This document shows positions 18,801 through 27,753 of a DNA stretch of 64,000 nt, one piece after another (within the stretch, counting starts at the first letter, position 1; each line of letters starts with the position of its first letter). The stretch is from Verrucomicrobiota bacterium (GTDB taxonomy: Bacteria; Verrucomicrobiota; Verrucomicrobiia; Verrucomicrobiales; DEV007). The position numbers and the translations under genes were made by a program. Location: positions 37,297 through 101,296 of the forward strand of contig JAHDID010000019.1 in assembly GCA_020630975.1 (NCBI GenBank), given 5' to 3'. Under the pieces are notes generated by a model that searched no databases, was not told the DNA's origin, and was given only the letters and a program-made list of their open reading frames with translations.

Positions 18801-19640
18801 CTAGATTCCTTGTGATAAGTCCCGTAAGTCGCTTTCCAGTTCTTTGGCCATCGCCTTAGTGTAAATTTTTCGAATTTTGCCCAAATTTTGGAGATCGATA
18901 ATCTTTTTGAGATCGCTCTGTCTAGATTTCCAGCTAATGCCGTCGGTCACCAATATAAATGCCGTATCGTCTCGTTTTTCCTCTACGATTCGAAAAATGT
19001 CACCCAAGACATCAGTTTGCTTGCTTCCAGTGGCATTGAAGGCTTTGACCTCGATCAAAATGTGCGCGTCGCTAGCGCTAGGTATAGCAAAGTCGGCTTT
19101 CTCGCTGCTTTCCCCAGACGCGCCTAAAAACTTACATCGAGCTATGATTTGATCTGTTCTAAAAACCTTGAGCAGAATGGTCTCCACAAAGTCCTCCAGC
19201 ATTCGTCCTCTGAGTTGGCCTTTGCGTGCGCTCCCCCAACCTCCTTCAAATAAGCCAACTAGTCGGTCCGCCCACTGCAATGGGCGATTGATTTCTTCGG
19301 TCATACGCTTGAATAGACCTAATTCCCGATCAAGAGTCCTGACGTAGTTTTCTGGATCTTGTTTAAACTCGGTGCTTTTCCCAGCGCCTGGGAAAAGGAG
19401 GGGGATGTCCCGATCGTACTCATCCTTTGCCATACCAAGAAAAAGGCGGAGTACAGTTGAACCTGCTCTGAAGTCATTTTGCAGTAAATTTATGACATCG
19501 ACAGCTTCTATCATTTTGCTGGTGGGTATTGCAGCAAGTAAGGATATCACGGCTTCTGCATGAGGGTCTTCCATCCAGTCGACGTCTAGCTGACTTAATG
19601 AGCCAGCTATCTCTTCGTAACTTTGGCGCACTCGTTTCAT
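18801..19640 (-). CDS. Type II restriction endonuclease (PD-(D/E)xK fold, DpnII/MboI-like in style)
   Basis: A 279-residue protein whose stop-proximal half carries a PD-(D/E)xK nuclease core: E180-K-A-D183-FAIP, then HILIEVKAF with E197 and K199. The preceding helix GRMLEDFVETIL supplies the usual upstream acidic residue. The ATG start overlaps the 3' end of the adenine methyltransferase gene by 4 bp, as expected for a restriction-modification pair. Base composition is clearly more AT-rich than in the flanking genes, suggesting acquisition. Recognition site is unknown. The identification rests on the motif plus the methylase neighbour. Confidence 0.78.
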   Translation of the reverse strand: MKRVRQSYEEIAGSLSQLDVDWMEDPHAEAVISLLAAIPTSKMIEAVDVINLLQNDFRAGSTVLRLFLGMAKDEYDRDIPLLFPGAGKSTEFKQDPENYVRTLDRELGLFKRMTEEINRPLQWADRLVGLFEGGWGSARKGQLRGRMLEDFVETILLKVFRTDQIIARCKFLGASGESSEKADFAIPSASDAHILIEVKAFNATGSKQTDVLGDIFRIVEEKRDDTAFILVTDGISWKSRQSDLKKIIDLQNLGKIRKIYTKAMAKELESDLRDLSQGI

Positions 19641-20770
19641 GAAGTGCCGATGATTAAATACTCTTCTACTTTGTTCCTCTTTGCTTTCGCATGAGTGCCA
19701 AAGTGATAGGTGTGGTCTTTGCAGAGCACTTCTACGTGTTTTTTGTAGCTTCTCATCAAGCCAATTAAGGTGTCAAGGTCTGGAAAAGCATTGGAAGAAT
19801 ATGAAAGTACAAGCGTTGAGTCAGCGAAGTGATGAAAAAGATCGTCAAATGCTTGAATCGCTGTCCTGCGGTAAGAAAATGGGGTGAAAGGTTTTGCGAT
19901 TTTCTTTACTTTTGAATTTTCCATGATCTCTTGCCCTTTCCAATAGCAAGACAATCCTTCCAAAAAGTGATATCGCTTCATGTAGCAGTTATCGTCTGAT
20001 TTTGGAACATAAGGAGGGTCCATATAAACCAAATTCTTACCCTTGGGTATGCTCAATACATCTCCGTGGGAAGATCTGTTTTTTTTCTTGTTTGAAAAAA
20101 CCGCCTGATTGTAAATTGATACTTGTTCGGAAAAATGCTCCTGTAGTGTTAGACGTAAGTCGCGTCTACCGTCTTTATATCTTTCAGGATCACCTGCTAC
20201 TGTGAAAAGTCCGCGAGGTTGGCGTTTAATGGCGGACCTGAGCATCGCTGAGATAGCAATCGATTGTTTAGCAGGAGAAAGCTCCCTTATTCCAAACCAA
20301 ACCCTATCGAGGAATTCTAATTCTTGCGGAGTGTAGAAGATACCTTCAAATTTATTTTGAATGAACTTGGAACTATCGCAGAGCTTTCTGTTTTTTAACA
20401 AAAACTCGAGATCTTCATTGTTTAATGTTGTCTTTTGATTGGATATCGTAGCCTTCGATAAAATATGTGGGAAATTTAGGCTGTCGTTAGAATGTACCTC
20501 TTTCCCCATCGCTTTCATTAAGTAGGAAACGGCTCCTGACCCACAGAATGCATCGACTGCGGTATCGAATTCGAGTTCTAGTAGAGTAGCGTGAATCCAC
20601 TCCAAAAGTCTGAATTTACTCCCCATATACCTGAATCGGGGAAACCTATCCATCTGCTCTGGAATTCCCTCACAAACGTTGTTGTGAAACGGGAATGTTT
20701 GTTGCAGTTGAGTGGTCATCGGAACATCTAACTTAAGCTTTTGGGTGGTGTCCACTGAAAAACTCGACAA
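19637..20770 (-). CDS. DNA adenine methyltransferase, D12 class (type II R-M)
   Basis: A 377-residue N6-adenine methyltransferase. The SAM-binding N-terminus reads FRYMGSKFRLLEWI (about 46-59) with DAFCGSGAV at 73-81, and the catalytic motif DPPY is at 251-254. It protects host sites from the endonuclease encoded next, with which it overlaps by 4 bp. The gene is AT-rich relative to its neighbours. The start could also be the internal ATG at 20719 (MTTQLQ). Length exceeds Dam and is closer to MTases of type II and IIS systems. Confidence 0.9.
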   Translation of the reverse strand: MSSFSVDTTQKLKLDVPMTTQLQQTFPFHNNVCEGIPEQMDRFPRFRYMGSKFRLLEWIHATLLELEFDTAVDAFCGSGAVSYLMKAMGKEVHSNDSLNFPHILSKATISNQKTTLNNEDLEFLLKNRKLCDSSKFIQNKFEGIFYTPQELEFLDRVWFGIRELSPAKQSIAISAMLRSAIKRQPRGLFTVAGDPERYKDGRRDLRLTLQEHFSEQVSIYNQAVFSNKKKNRSSHGDVLSIPKGKNLVYMDPPYVPKSDDNCYMKRYHFLEGLSCYWKGQEIMENSKVKKIAKPFTPFSYRRTAIQAFDDLFHHFADSTLVLSYSSNAFPDLDTLIGLMRSYKKHVEVLCKDHTYHFGTHAKAKRNKVEEYLIIGTS

Positions 20771-20820
20771 TAAGAAGAGTTTGATAGTCTGACAATTTGA
20801 GTGGTTCTCCTTAGATTGCT

Positions 20821-23800
20821 TTGAACCTTAGCCAGTTCGGGAAGTTGCTCCTTGCCGAGTCGTTAATATCAGTCATTTTTCAGGCCGATTTTTTGAGCAC
20901 ATCATACACCATATCTTACCCACAGGAGCTACCTGTAGCCCGCGAGCGAAAGGCCATCCTCGAAGCGATGGAGCAGAGCCAGGTGGTGGTAGTAGTGGGC
21001 GATACCGGCTCGGGTAAGACCACGCAGCTGCCCAAGATGGCGCTGGAGTACGCCAAGCGAGCAGGCATCGAGCGCGGGCGCGTGGGCTGTACTCAGCCAC
21101 GGCGGATCGCTGCGGCTAGTGTGGCCAAGCGGGTGGTCGAAGAAATGCAGTGCCAGCTGGGGCAGGCGGTCGGCTATCAGGTGCGGTTTGAGGAAAAGGT
21201 CAGCAAGGAGACAGCTCTAAAGTTCATGACCGATGGTATCCTGCTAGCCGAGACCCAGGGCGACCCTCGGCTCAAGGCCTACCACACCATCATCATCGAT
21301 GAGGCGCACGAGCGCAGTCTGAATATCGATTTCCTCCTCGGCTACCTGAAGCGCCTGCTGGAAAAGCGCAAGGATCTGCGTGTGCTGATCTCCTCCGCCA
21401 CGCTCGACGCCGGTGGCTTCGCCAAGTTTTTCGGTGGCTGTCCGGTGGTGGAAGTCGAGGGGCGGACTTTCCCCGTGGAGGTGGAGTACCTACCGCCCGA
21501 GCACCGCGAGGATATGGCCAGCCATGTGACTCGCGCGGTCGAGGCGATCAATCGCTACGATGACAAAGGCGACATCCTCGTCTTTCTACCCGGCGAGCGC
21601 GAGATCCGTGACTGCACGGACAAGCTGGAGGGACAGAAGTGGGCGCGCACCGAGATCTGCCCCCTCTTTGCCCGACTGGGGCTAGGCGATCAGCAGAAGA
21701 TCTTTAACCCCAAGCCAGGGCAGCGGCGCATCGTGCTGGCGACCAATGTGGCCGAGACCTCTCTGACCATCCCAGGCATGATCTATGTGATCGACTCGGG
21801 CGTCGCTCGCATGAGCCGGTGGAATCCCGGTCGCCAAGTGCAGCGCCTACAGATCGAAGAGATCTCGCAGGCCAGCGCTCGCCAGCGCAAGGGGCGCTGT
21901 GGCCGTGTCTGCGAGGGCATCTGTGTGCGCCTGTATGATGAGGAGGACTTCCTCGGTCGACCCGAGTTCACCGATCCCGAGATCCGTCGTTCGTCGCTGG
22001 CAGGTGTCATCCTGCGGATGAAGTCGCTCGGTCTGCCAGAGATCGCCGACTTCCCGTTTATCGATCCGCCGAAGTCCGGCAATATCGTGGAGGGCTACAA
22101 GACGCTGCGCGAGATCGGCGCGCTGGATAGTGCCAAGGAGCTGACTCCAGTCGGTCGCCAGCTGGCACGTCTCCCCGTGGAGCCGCGCCTAGGCCGTATG
22201 CTGCTGGCGGCGGCAGATACTGGCTGCCTGGGCGAGGTGCTGATCATCGTCTCGGGCCTGACTATCATGGACCCGCGCGAGCGCCCCAGCGACAAGCAGG
22301 AGGCCGCGGATAAAGCCCATGCCCAGTGGGCCGATGAGGATAGCGACTTTCTCGGCTACCTGCATCTGTGGGATGATCTGATGGAGTTTTACCAAGGGCG
22401 GGGCAAATGGCAGCGCAACCAACTGCGTCGCTACTGTCGGGAGAATTTTCTCAACTTCCGCCGCATCATGGAGTGGGACAATCTGCGCTACGAGCTAGGC
22501 CAACTCGGCAGCCAGCAGCTCAAGTGGTGCTGGGACGACTTCGATGGCCACGGCATCGAGACTGCGGAGTATCAGAAAATCCACGAGGCGCTGCTCACCG
22601 GTATCCCGCGTCAGTTCGGTGGGCTCGACACTCGCTCGGGCGACTACCAGAGCGCGGCTGGTGGCAAGTTCGCCATCTTTCCTGGTTCTGGACTTTTCGG
22701 CAAAAAGAAGCCCGACTGGGTGGTCGCTTTTGAGATGGTCGATACCACTCGCCTGTGGGCGCGCCGCGTCGCCAAAATCGATCCGCAGTGGATGGAGCAC
22801 GTCGCGCCGCACCTGTGTCGCAGCCGTTACCACAGTGCTTATTGGAACAAAAAGCAGGGCGCCGTGTATGCCAAAGAAGTGGTCGTCTGCGGTGGGCTAA
22901 ACATCGTAGAAGACCGGCGTGTGCACTATGGTCGAGTCGAGCCGCAGATGGCGCGCGAGGTCTTTCTTCGCGATGGCCTGCTGGGCGATGGTTTGGTGAA
23001 AAAGCCCGCATTCCTCCAGCGTATCGCCGAGCTGCAGGAGGAGGTGGAGAGTATCGAGCAAAAGACCCGCCGTCGTGGTGGTCTGTGGCACGATGACATC
23101 ATCTACGACTTTCTCGCCGAACGCATCCCGGCGGACATGAGCACCGCCAAGGCATTCCACAAATGGATGCGCAATGCGGACAATGCCGCCTCGCTGATGC
23201 CCGAGCTGCACGACTTAGTCGACATCGACGAAGGCGAGCTGGGCCTAGCCGACTACCCCGATCGGCTGGAGAAAGCTGGCGAGACCTACCCCCTGCACTA
23301 CCGCGATGCTCCCGGCGAGCCAGACGATGGCGTGACTATCGAGATCGCCCTCAGTCAGCTACACGCCTTTCCCGACTGGCTACCCAGCTGGGGCGTGCCT
23401 GGCGATCTAGAGGCCCGCGTGCTCGGCCTGATCCGCTCCCTGCCCAAGGCCATGCGCGTCGCCTGCCAGCCAGTGGCGGAAACCGCAAGCGCCTTTCTCG
23501 CAGCGTGGGATGGCTGGGAGCCCGAACTCTCGATCGAGGTGGCGATGGGAGAATTTCTCTCCGAGCGCACTGGGCAAGAGATCTGCGCGGGCGATTTCGA
23601 TCACTCGAAGCTACCCGGTTCCTTTATCACCAAGCTATGGGTCTACTCCGACGAGACCGGCGAAGAAGTCGGTATGGGCACCGATGTGGCGGCTCTAAAG
23701 AGTCAGCTCAAGCACGATGTCGAGCAGCAGTTTGATGTGAGCTTTGGCACCGAGTGGGACAGCACCGGCCAGACGACGTGGCCGATCGGCGACTTTGTCG

Positions 23801-24606
23801 ATGTGGTCGAGGCTGGTAGTCGTCAGGCATGGCCCGCGCTCGTCGATGAGGGTGAGAGCATTGGCTCGAAGCTGTTTCTGCATCAGGGCCAGGCTGAGCT
23901 ATCTCATCAGCTAGGCTGTGGTCGATTATTCCTACTCGACCAGCCGAGGCTGCGCACTTATCTGGAGAAGGATCTACCCATGTCGCTAGAGACGCGCATG
24001 ATGATGCCGCTACTAGGGCAAGGTGGTATAGGTAAAGGTGAGTTTTGTCTATTGGCTGCCGCAGGCGCTATGGGGCCTACTTATCCTAGATCTGCAGCTG
24101 ATTACGCAACAGCATCGGAGCATGCCCGAGGTATTTATCACGATCAGGCGGTGCAGTTGGGTAAGTGGATTGATCAGTTGGTCGCTAGCTATTCGCCTAT
24201 ATCAGCCTTTATCGAGGCCAATCGAGATTCCGAGCATTTAGGCGAGAGTGTGGAAGACATAGAAAGCCAGATCGCTTGGCTGCTACGCGAGCGATTTCTG
24301 CCTAGAGCTGGATGGGCTCGCCTCAAAGATTTGCCGAGATACTTTCGCGGTATCGAGGAGCGAATCCAAAGATTGGAAAGCCAACCAATAGCCAGAGATC
24401 TGGAAAAGCTAGATCGGATCATTCCCTTTGTAGATGATTGGCTAGATCTATGTGAAGAGCAGCCGACCCACGTGACCGATGAGATAGGGTTTGCAATCGA
24501 AGAGCTCAGACTATCGCTATTTGCGCCGAATGTGCCAACAGGAATGAAGGTATCTGAGAAGCGGTTGAGTAAGATGTTTGAGGAGATTCACAGGGTGATG
24601 GGATAG
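20821..24606 (+). CDS. hrpA: ATP-dependent RNA helicase HrpA (DEAH box)
   Basis: A DEAH-box helicase of up to 1261 residues. Motifs in order: Walker A GDTGSGKTTQLPK, motif II IIIDEAHERS, motif III SSATL, and motif VI QRKGRCGRV. They are followed by the HrpA-type C-terminal region (DUF3418-like). It unwinds RNA in the cytoplasm; HrpA rescues stalled or collided ribosomes in E. coli. No ATG precedes the conserved YPQELPV segment. TTG 20821 is the outermost start and TTG 20893 an equally plausible one. The first 100 bp share the AT-richness of the neighbouring R-M genes. From about 24000 to the stop, codon use shifts toward A/T compared with the GC-rich body. Confidence 0.93.
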   Translation: MNLSQFGKLLLAESLISVIFQADFLSTSYTISYPQELPVARERKAILEAMEQSQVVVVVGDTGSGKTTQLPKMALEYAKRAGIERGRVGCTQPRRIAAASVAKRVVEEMQCQLGQAVGYQVRFEEKVSKETALKFMTDGILLAETQGDPRLKAYHTIIIDEAHERSLNIDFLLGYLKRLLEKRKDLRVLISSATLDAGGFAKFFGGCPVVEVEGRTFPVEVEYLPPEHREDMASHVTRAVEAINRYDDKGDILVFLPGEREIRDCTDKLEGQKWARTEICPLFARLGLGDQQKIFNPKPGQRRIVLATNVAETSLTIPGMIYVIDSGVARMSRWNPGRQVQRLQIEEISQASARQRKGRCGRVCEGICVRLYDEEDFLGRPEFTDPEIRRSSLAGVILRMKSLGLPEIADFPFIDPPKSGNIVEGYKTLREIGALDSAKELTPVGRQLARLPVEPRLGRMLLAAADTGCLGEVLIIVSGLTIMDPRERPSDKQEAADKAHAQWADEDSDFLGYLHLWDDLMEFYQGRGKWQRNQLRRYCRENFLNFRRIMEWDNLRYELGQLGSQQLKWCWDDFDGHGIETAEYQKIHEALLTGIPRQFGGLDTRSGDYQSAAGGKFAIFPGSGLFGKKKPDWVVAFEMVDTTRLWARRVAKIDPQWMEHVAPHLCRSRYHSAYWNKKQGAVYAKEVVVCGGLNIVEDRRVHYGRVEPQMAREVFLRDGLLGDGLVKKPAFLQRIAELQEEVESIEQKTRRRGGLWHDDIIYDFLAERIPADMSTAKAFHKWMRNADNAASLMPELHDLVDIDEGELGLADYPDRLEKAGETYPLHYRDAPGEPDDGVTIEIALSQLHAFPDWLPSWGVPGDLEARVLGLIRSLPKAMRVACQPVAETASAFLAAWDGWEPELSIEVAMGEFLSERTGQEICAGDFDHSKLPGSFITKLWVYSDETGEEVGMGTDVAALKSQLKHDVEQQFDVSFGTEWDSTGQTTWPIGDFVDVVEAGSRQAWPALVDEGESIGSKLFLHQGQAELSHQLGCGRLFLLDQPRLRTYLEKDLPMSLETRMMMPLLGQGGIGKGEFCLLAAAGAMGPTYPRSAADYATASEHARGIYHDQAVQLGKWIDQLVASYSPISAFIEANRDSEHLGESVEDIESQIAWLLRERFLPRAGWARLKDLPRYFRGIEERIQRLESQPIARDLEKLDRIIPFVDDWLDLCEEQPTHVTDEIGFAIEELRLSLFAPNVPTGMKVSEKRLSKMFEEIHRVMG

Positions 24607-24628
24607 CGAGAATCGATCGTTTTTTCAG

Positions 24629-24678
24629 ACAGGATTAACGGGATTATACATGATTTTGCTAATCCTGTTTAATCCTGT
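24629..24678. repeat. Palindromic intergenic repeat (ACAGGATTAA type)
   Basis: ACAGGATTAA at the left end pairs with TTAATCCTGT at the right, with an inner GGATTA/TAATCC pair, so the whole 50 bp can fold into one long stem. It lies 23 bp after the hrpA stop and could end its transcript. It looks like a dispersed repeat element. Confidence 0.8.
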
Positions 24679-24742
24679 AACTACTATAAAGCAGATCCTA
24701 GAGGTTTTCGGTTTGAAGAAAACAGGTCTACATCGGGCTCGG

Positions 24743-24845
24743 AAAAATCTGTGTAATCTGTGTTCAATCCCCAATAATCTGTGAAAAACCGATCAGGCTT
24801 GGGCTTTGCAGAATTCACAGATTTTCACAGATGACACAGATTTTT
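24743..24845. repeat. Palindromic intergenic repeat (AAAAATCTGTGT type)
   Basis: AAAAATCTGTGTAATCTGTG at the left end and CACAGATGACACAGATTTTT at the right end are inverted copies with one mismatch in 20. The interior holds further ATCTGTG and TTCACAG copies. With the preceding palindrome it fills the gap between hrpA and the reverse-transcriptase gene. Confidence 0.8.
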
Positions 24846-24878
24846 CTCGAACAGGTGCGTCTAGACGATTTACTATAG

Positions 24879-24917
24879 ATTGTACCCTATTGAATAAAAA
24901 TTGTACCCTATTGAATT
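24879..24917 (-). repeat. Two 21-bp direct-repeat units (AATAGGGTACAAT family), site B
   Basis: On the minus strand TTCAATAGGGTACAAT occurs twice with a 21-bp period. The second copy ends 8 bp from the 3' end of the reverse-transcriptase gene. It belongs to the same family as the sites at 7999, 40333 and 63947. Confidence 0.85.
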
Positions 24918-24925
24918 GGCTCTTC

Positions 24926-25705
24926 TTACCTAAAATCAATCCCCTCATACATCGCGCGTAGCTTCTCCCCACGCTTTGCATTCGCCTGCTCGATCCACTG
25001 GATGCGCCCATCTAGATGAGCCTGAAACTCTGGATTATTCGCGTAGTTCTGTGACTGCCAGCCGTGCTTTTGGCAATTGTATAGGATCGCCTTTAGCAGG
25101 TCGAAATCACGCCGACTGATGTTGGGCTTTTCGTTTAGGATAAGTCCTGCGGCTCTCTGCCGTTGGCTGCGGTACATGAGGCGCGTTTTGTGGGGATTGA
25201 TTCTGAAGCCTTCCTCTAGAGCGATACCCATGATGCGGATGGATAGCTGCCTAGCACGGCGTCGTATGTGGTCGCCGCCGCTGAAGAGGATATCATCTGC
25301 ATAGCGGGTGTAGTTGGCGCCGAGGGCTTTGGCTAGGCCGGCGACTCTACAGTCAAAGCGGTATGCGACGAGATTAGCTAGGGCGGGGGATGTCGGAGCG
25401 CCTTGTGGCAGGTGCGGGTGCTGCAGCCGCTTTCTGCTACTGTAGTCTAGTGGCGCGGGGGCTAGATCCTCTGCAGCGATGTGATGAGTCGTGAGGCTGG
25501 CTAGATTGTTGGCGACATCTTCTGGATAGCCAGCGGTCATAAACAATCGGCGGACTTTGCTCCAGCCGATAGAGGGGAAAAAGTCTTGGAAGTCGAGTTT
25601 GATCACCATCTCTTGGCCGCAGTGTGGGCGAGCAAAGTCGAATACCGTCTTGCTCGGGCAGAAGCCACAGGCAGCAGGATGCAGCGGAATGGTGGACAGG
25701 ATTTT
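24926..25705 (-). pseudogene. Retron-type reverse transcriptase, C-terminal part (gene split by IS)
   Basis: This is the catalytic part of a bacterial reverse transcriptase. Readable motifs are KLDFQDFFPSI (RT3 aspartate), LPQGAPTSPALANL (RT4, with SP as in retrons and group II introns), TRYADDILFSG (RT5 catalytic YADD) and RINPHKTRLM (RT6). The retron VTG triplet in the RT7/Y region reads AAG (AAGLILNEKPNISRRDF), and the NAxxH motif reads FARPH. Removing the 1270-bp IS plus one TTTT duplication joins this part in frame to the N-terminal part at 26976-27483, giving TLYHKILSTIPLHPAACGF. The intact protein would be about 427 residues. An internal ATG at 25609 could only yield a fragment lacking motifs RT1-RT2. 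Confidence 0.9.
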
Positions 25706-26975
25706 GGGGACCTCTAAATACCCCTTAAATATTTACCATCCAGGAAGCAGGTTGAAATTTTGAAGAATTCGCTTTGATCACATCCGCCTTTTGCGCTGAA
25801 ACAATATGAATGATTGAATTTCGTTGCCTGGTTACTCATCTGTTTTGGAATTTTATTACGATTCCCCGTTGATTCCCCTCTACTAGGCAACTTGTGCTCC
25901 GAGCTGACATGCTCGTGCTATATTGTAGGTTAAATTGCTAAGTGCATTAAATCGTCCTGCTCTTGCCAAACCAATCGTTCGCACTTTGTCGGAAGCCATC
26001 GTCTGAGACATGAAGCCAAATATGTGCTCAACTCTTGCTCGAATTCGACTCTTGGCTGTATTTGATCGCTTCTGATTTCCGTTGAGAGGTTTATTTCTAC
26101 GCCCCCTTCTCGTGAATTCGATTCTCTATGCCTTGCTCATCCAGCCATTGGTCATGTTCCGCGCTTTTGTATGCACTGTCTGCGTGAGCGCGCTCAATAT
26201 CCCTTCCCTCCAAAAACTCAGTAAACTTATTACTATCATGCACCTCGGCGGAGGTCGTGGCATAGCAGTCAATGAGTTTGCTTTCCTCATCAATGCTTAC
26301 ATGGTTCTTATATCCAAAGTGAACTTCGTCATTTTTCTTGGTCCAACGAGCATCCACATCTTTCTGGGCGGTTTTCTCGGCTGACCAATCTTCCATAGGC
26401 TCACCAGTCTCTTTGATCTTGTTGTTCTCGTCTCGAGTGTTACGTTGCCGTGGGGCATCCACAAAGGAAGCGTCGATAATTCGCCCCTTCTTTCCGATTA
26501 GCCCCGCAATTGCCAGCTTCTCATGGAAATGATGAAATAGCTCGTTTGCCCCATCTTCACCTAGCGCTTCCTTGAAATTCCATATAGTCGTCCGATCAGG
26601 AATTCTGCCTTCGTCCTCAATGTCCAGAAAGCGTTGGAAGCTGCGACGATCTAGAATATCAAATTCAGTGCTCTCATCACTAAGTCCGTAATAGTGCTGC
26701 AATATTAGAATTTTGAACATGAATACATGGTCGTAAGGTGGTCGCCCACCCTTGCCGCCGTTCGCTCTTGGGATTAGTTCTTGAAGCAGATTTCGGAAGA
26801 GTTCGAAGTCGATTCGCTCTTTTAGGACATCTAGTGGTGTCTTTACCTCGGCGGACCGCTCCTTGCGATCCAATTGAGTGAATAGACCTCCTATTTCCTT
26901 ACGACTCTTGCGATTCTTAGCCATACCTACTATTTAAGCACGGTTCGATGAAATTGGGAGTTTTTCGAGGTCCCC
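25706..26975 (-). mobile_element. IS5-like insertion sequence, 1270 bp, inside the reverse-transcriptase gene
   Basis: The ends are imperfect inverted repeats: GGGGACCTCTAAATACCCC at the left and GGGGACCTCGAAAAACTCCC read inward from the right. Both sides are flanked by TTTT (25702-25705 and 26976-26979), a 4-bp target duplication. Excising the element with one TTTT restores the interrupted reading frame. It holds a single transposase gene on the minus strand, which is frameshifted, so this copy may be immobile by itself. Confidence 0.95.
25883..26924 (-). pseudogene. IS5-family DDE transposase, frameshifted at a G5 tract
   Basis: From ATG 26924 the frame encodes an IS5-type transposase: N-terminal DUF772-like part (FRNLLQELIP... 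to IWNFKEALG) and DDE-fold segments IIDASFVDAPRQ and RAHADSAYKS. It hits a stop at 26097 right after IHEKGA. Dropping one G from the five-G run at 26102-26106 continues in the next frame with RRNKPLNGNQKRSNTAKSR, then RARVEHIFGF and NLTYNIARACQL to a stop at 25883, giving about 346 residues. The presumed catalytic glutamate lies beyond the shift, so the first-frame product should be inactive unless the ribosome or polymerase slips. Confidence 0.9.
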
Positions 26976-27483
26976 TTTTGTGGTAGAGAGTGCGTTGGGT
27001 CTCTTTGAGCAATGGTTTCGGGATCTCGATCAGCCGATGGCGTGCAGAGGAGCGCTTTTTGTGACAGCAGAGGTGGTAGTGCTGCGTGCGTGGCGAGCGG
27101 GACAGTAGCCAGCCGACATCGGCGATGTGTAGGCCGAGGATCTTGGCTAGCGCTGCCTCATTAGTCGCAGGCGGGACTGGCCAGGGGCTGGGGAACATCT
27201 CGACTGCTGGCCCGAGGTAGAGGTGACCGATGCTGACCTTGCCTTTGTCGATCGCGTTTTGATAGACCCTGGAGCCGTCGATGATCCACTCCACTTCGGA
27301 GAGGAGCGGGCGTCGATCGTGCGGTATTTGGCCGAGTGTCTCGCGGATGACAGGGCGCAGCCAGCGGGGCTTTTTGCCGCCGCAGTAGATCTCGGCTATG
27401 GCATTGATCGCCTGCTCTTCGGTGGTAGGACGGGCTGCGATCGCTCGTGCTAGTACTTTAGTGCTGGGGAGGCTGCTTGCCAT
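26976..27483 (-). pseudogene. Retron-type reverse transcriptase, N-terminal part (gene split by IS)
   Basis: This is the 5' part of the RT gene described at 24926-25705. From ATG 27483 (MASSLPSTKVLARAI) it encodes an N-terminal extension of about 115 residues, then the retron-style lead-in (AALAKILGLHIADVGWLLS, YHLCCHKK) and the RT1 motif region RLIEIPKPLLKETQRTLYHK. The IS begins immediately after. Upstream TTG and ATG codons at 27564 and 27534 are alternative starts. In the split state the frame runs 15-20 codons into the IS and stops. Long N-terminal extensions of this kind occur in myxobacterial-type retron RTs, which is established for that group; the assignment here is by resemblance. 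Confidence 0.88.
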
Positions 27484-27618
27484 GGTTGGGTCGCGATTCG
27501 AGCGATGGATAAGGCTTGCCGAGAGCCTCTCCATCAGCCAACTCGACTGGTCTCTCGTGGGCAATTCTACTGCGTGCTGTAGTTAGGCCCTCGATTCGAT
27601 TGTCTAGATAGGTTGATG

Positions 27619-27753
27619 CCTCGGGGTAGCCCCGAAGAGATGCAGGTTAGTAGTTATAGGACCACTACTCGCATCCGCTTAGCCGACGGAGATGCTCTCG
27701 ATCAAGCTGGCGAGCATGGTCTTCTGTTTTTTGGCTCGGGTCAAGATCGAGCC
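27619..27753 (-). ncRNA. Candidate structured RNA upstream of the RT gene (possible retron msr-msd)
   Basis: On the RT coding strand, 135-270 bp before its ATG, four hairpins follow one another: GGCTCG/CGAGCC (27733-27753), ATGCTC/GAGCAT (27692-27717), AGTAGT/ACTACT (27649-27669) and CTTCGGGG/CCCCGAGG with a three-base loop (27619-27637). Retrons encode their template RNA just upstream of the RT, so the position fits. I found no convincing long a1/a2 pair to close the structure, and the region could also be the 5' leader of the divergent lipoprotein gene. Confidence 0.3.

Noticed and set aside
24879..25705. Diversity-generating retroelement (repeats beside an RT)
   Set aside because: The RT has SP in motif 4 rather than the SQ usual in DGRs, the repeats are only 21 bp and not adenine-substituted copies, and no variable target gene is seen.
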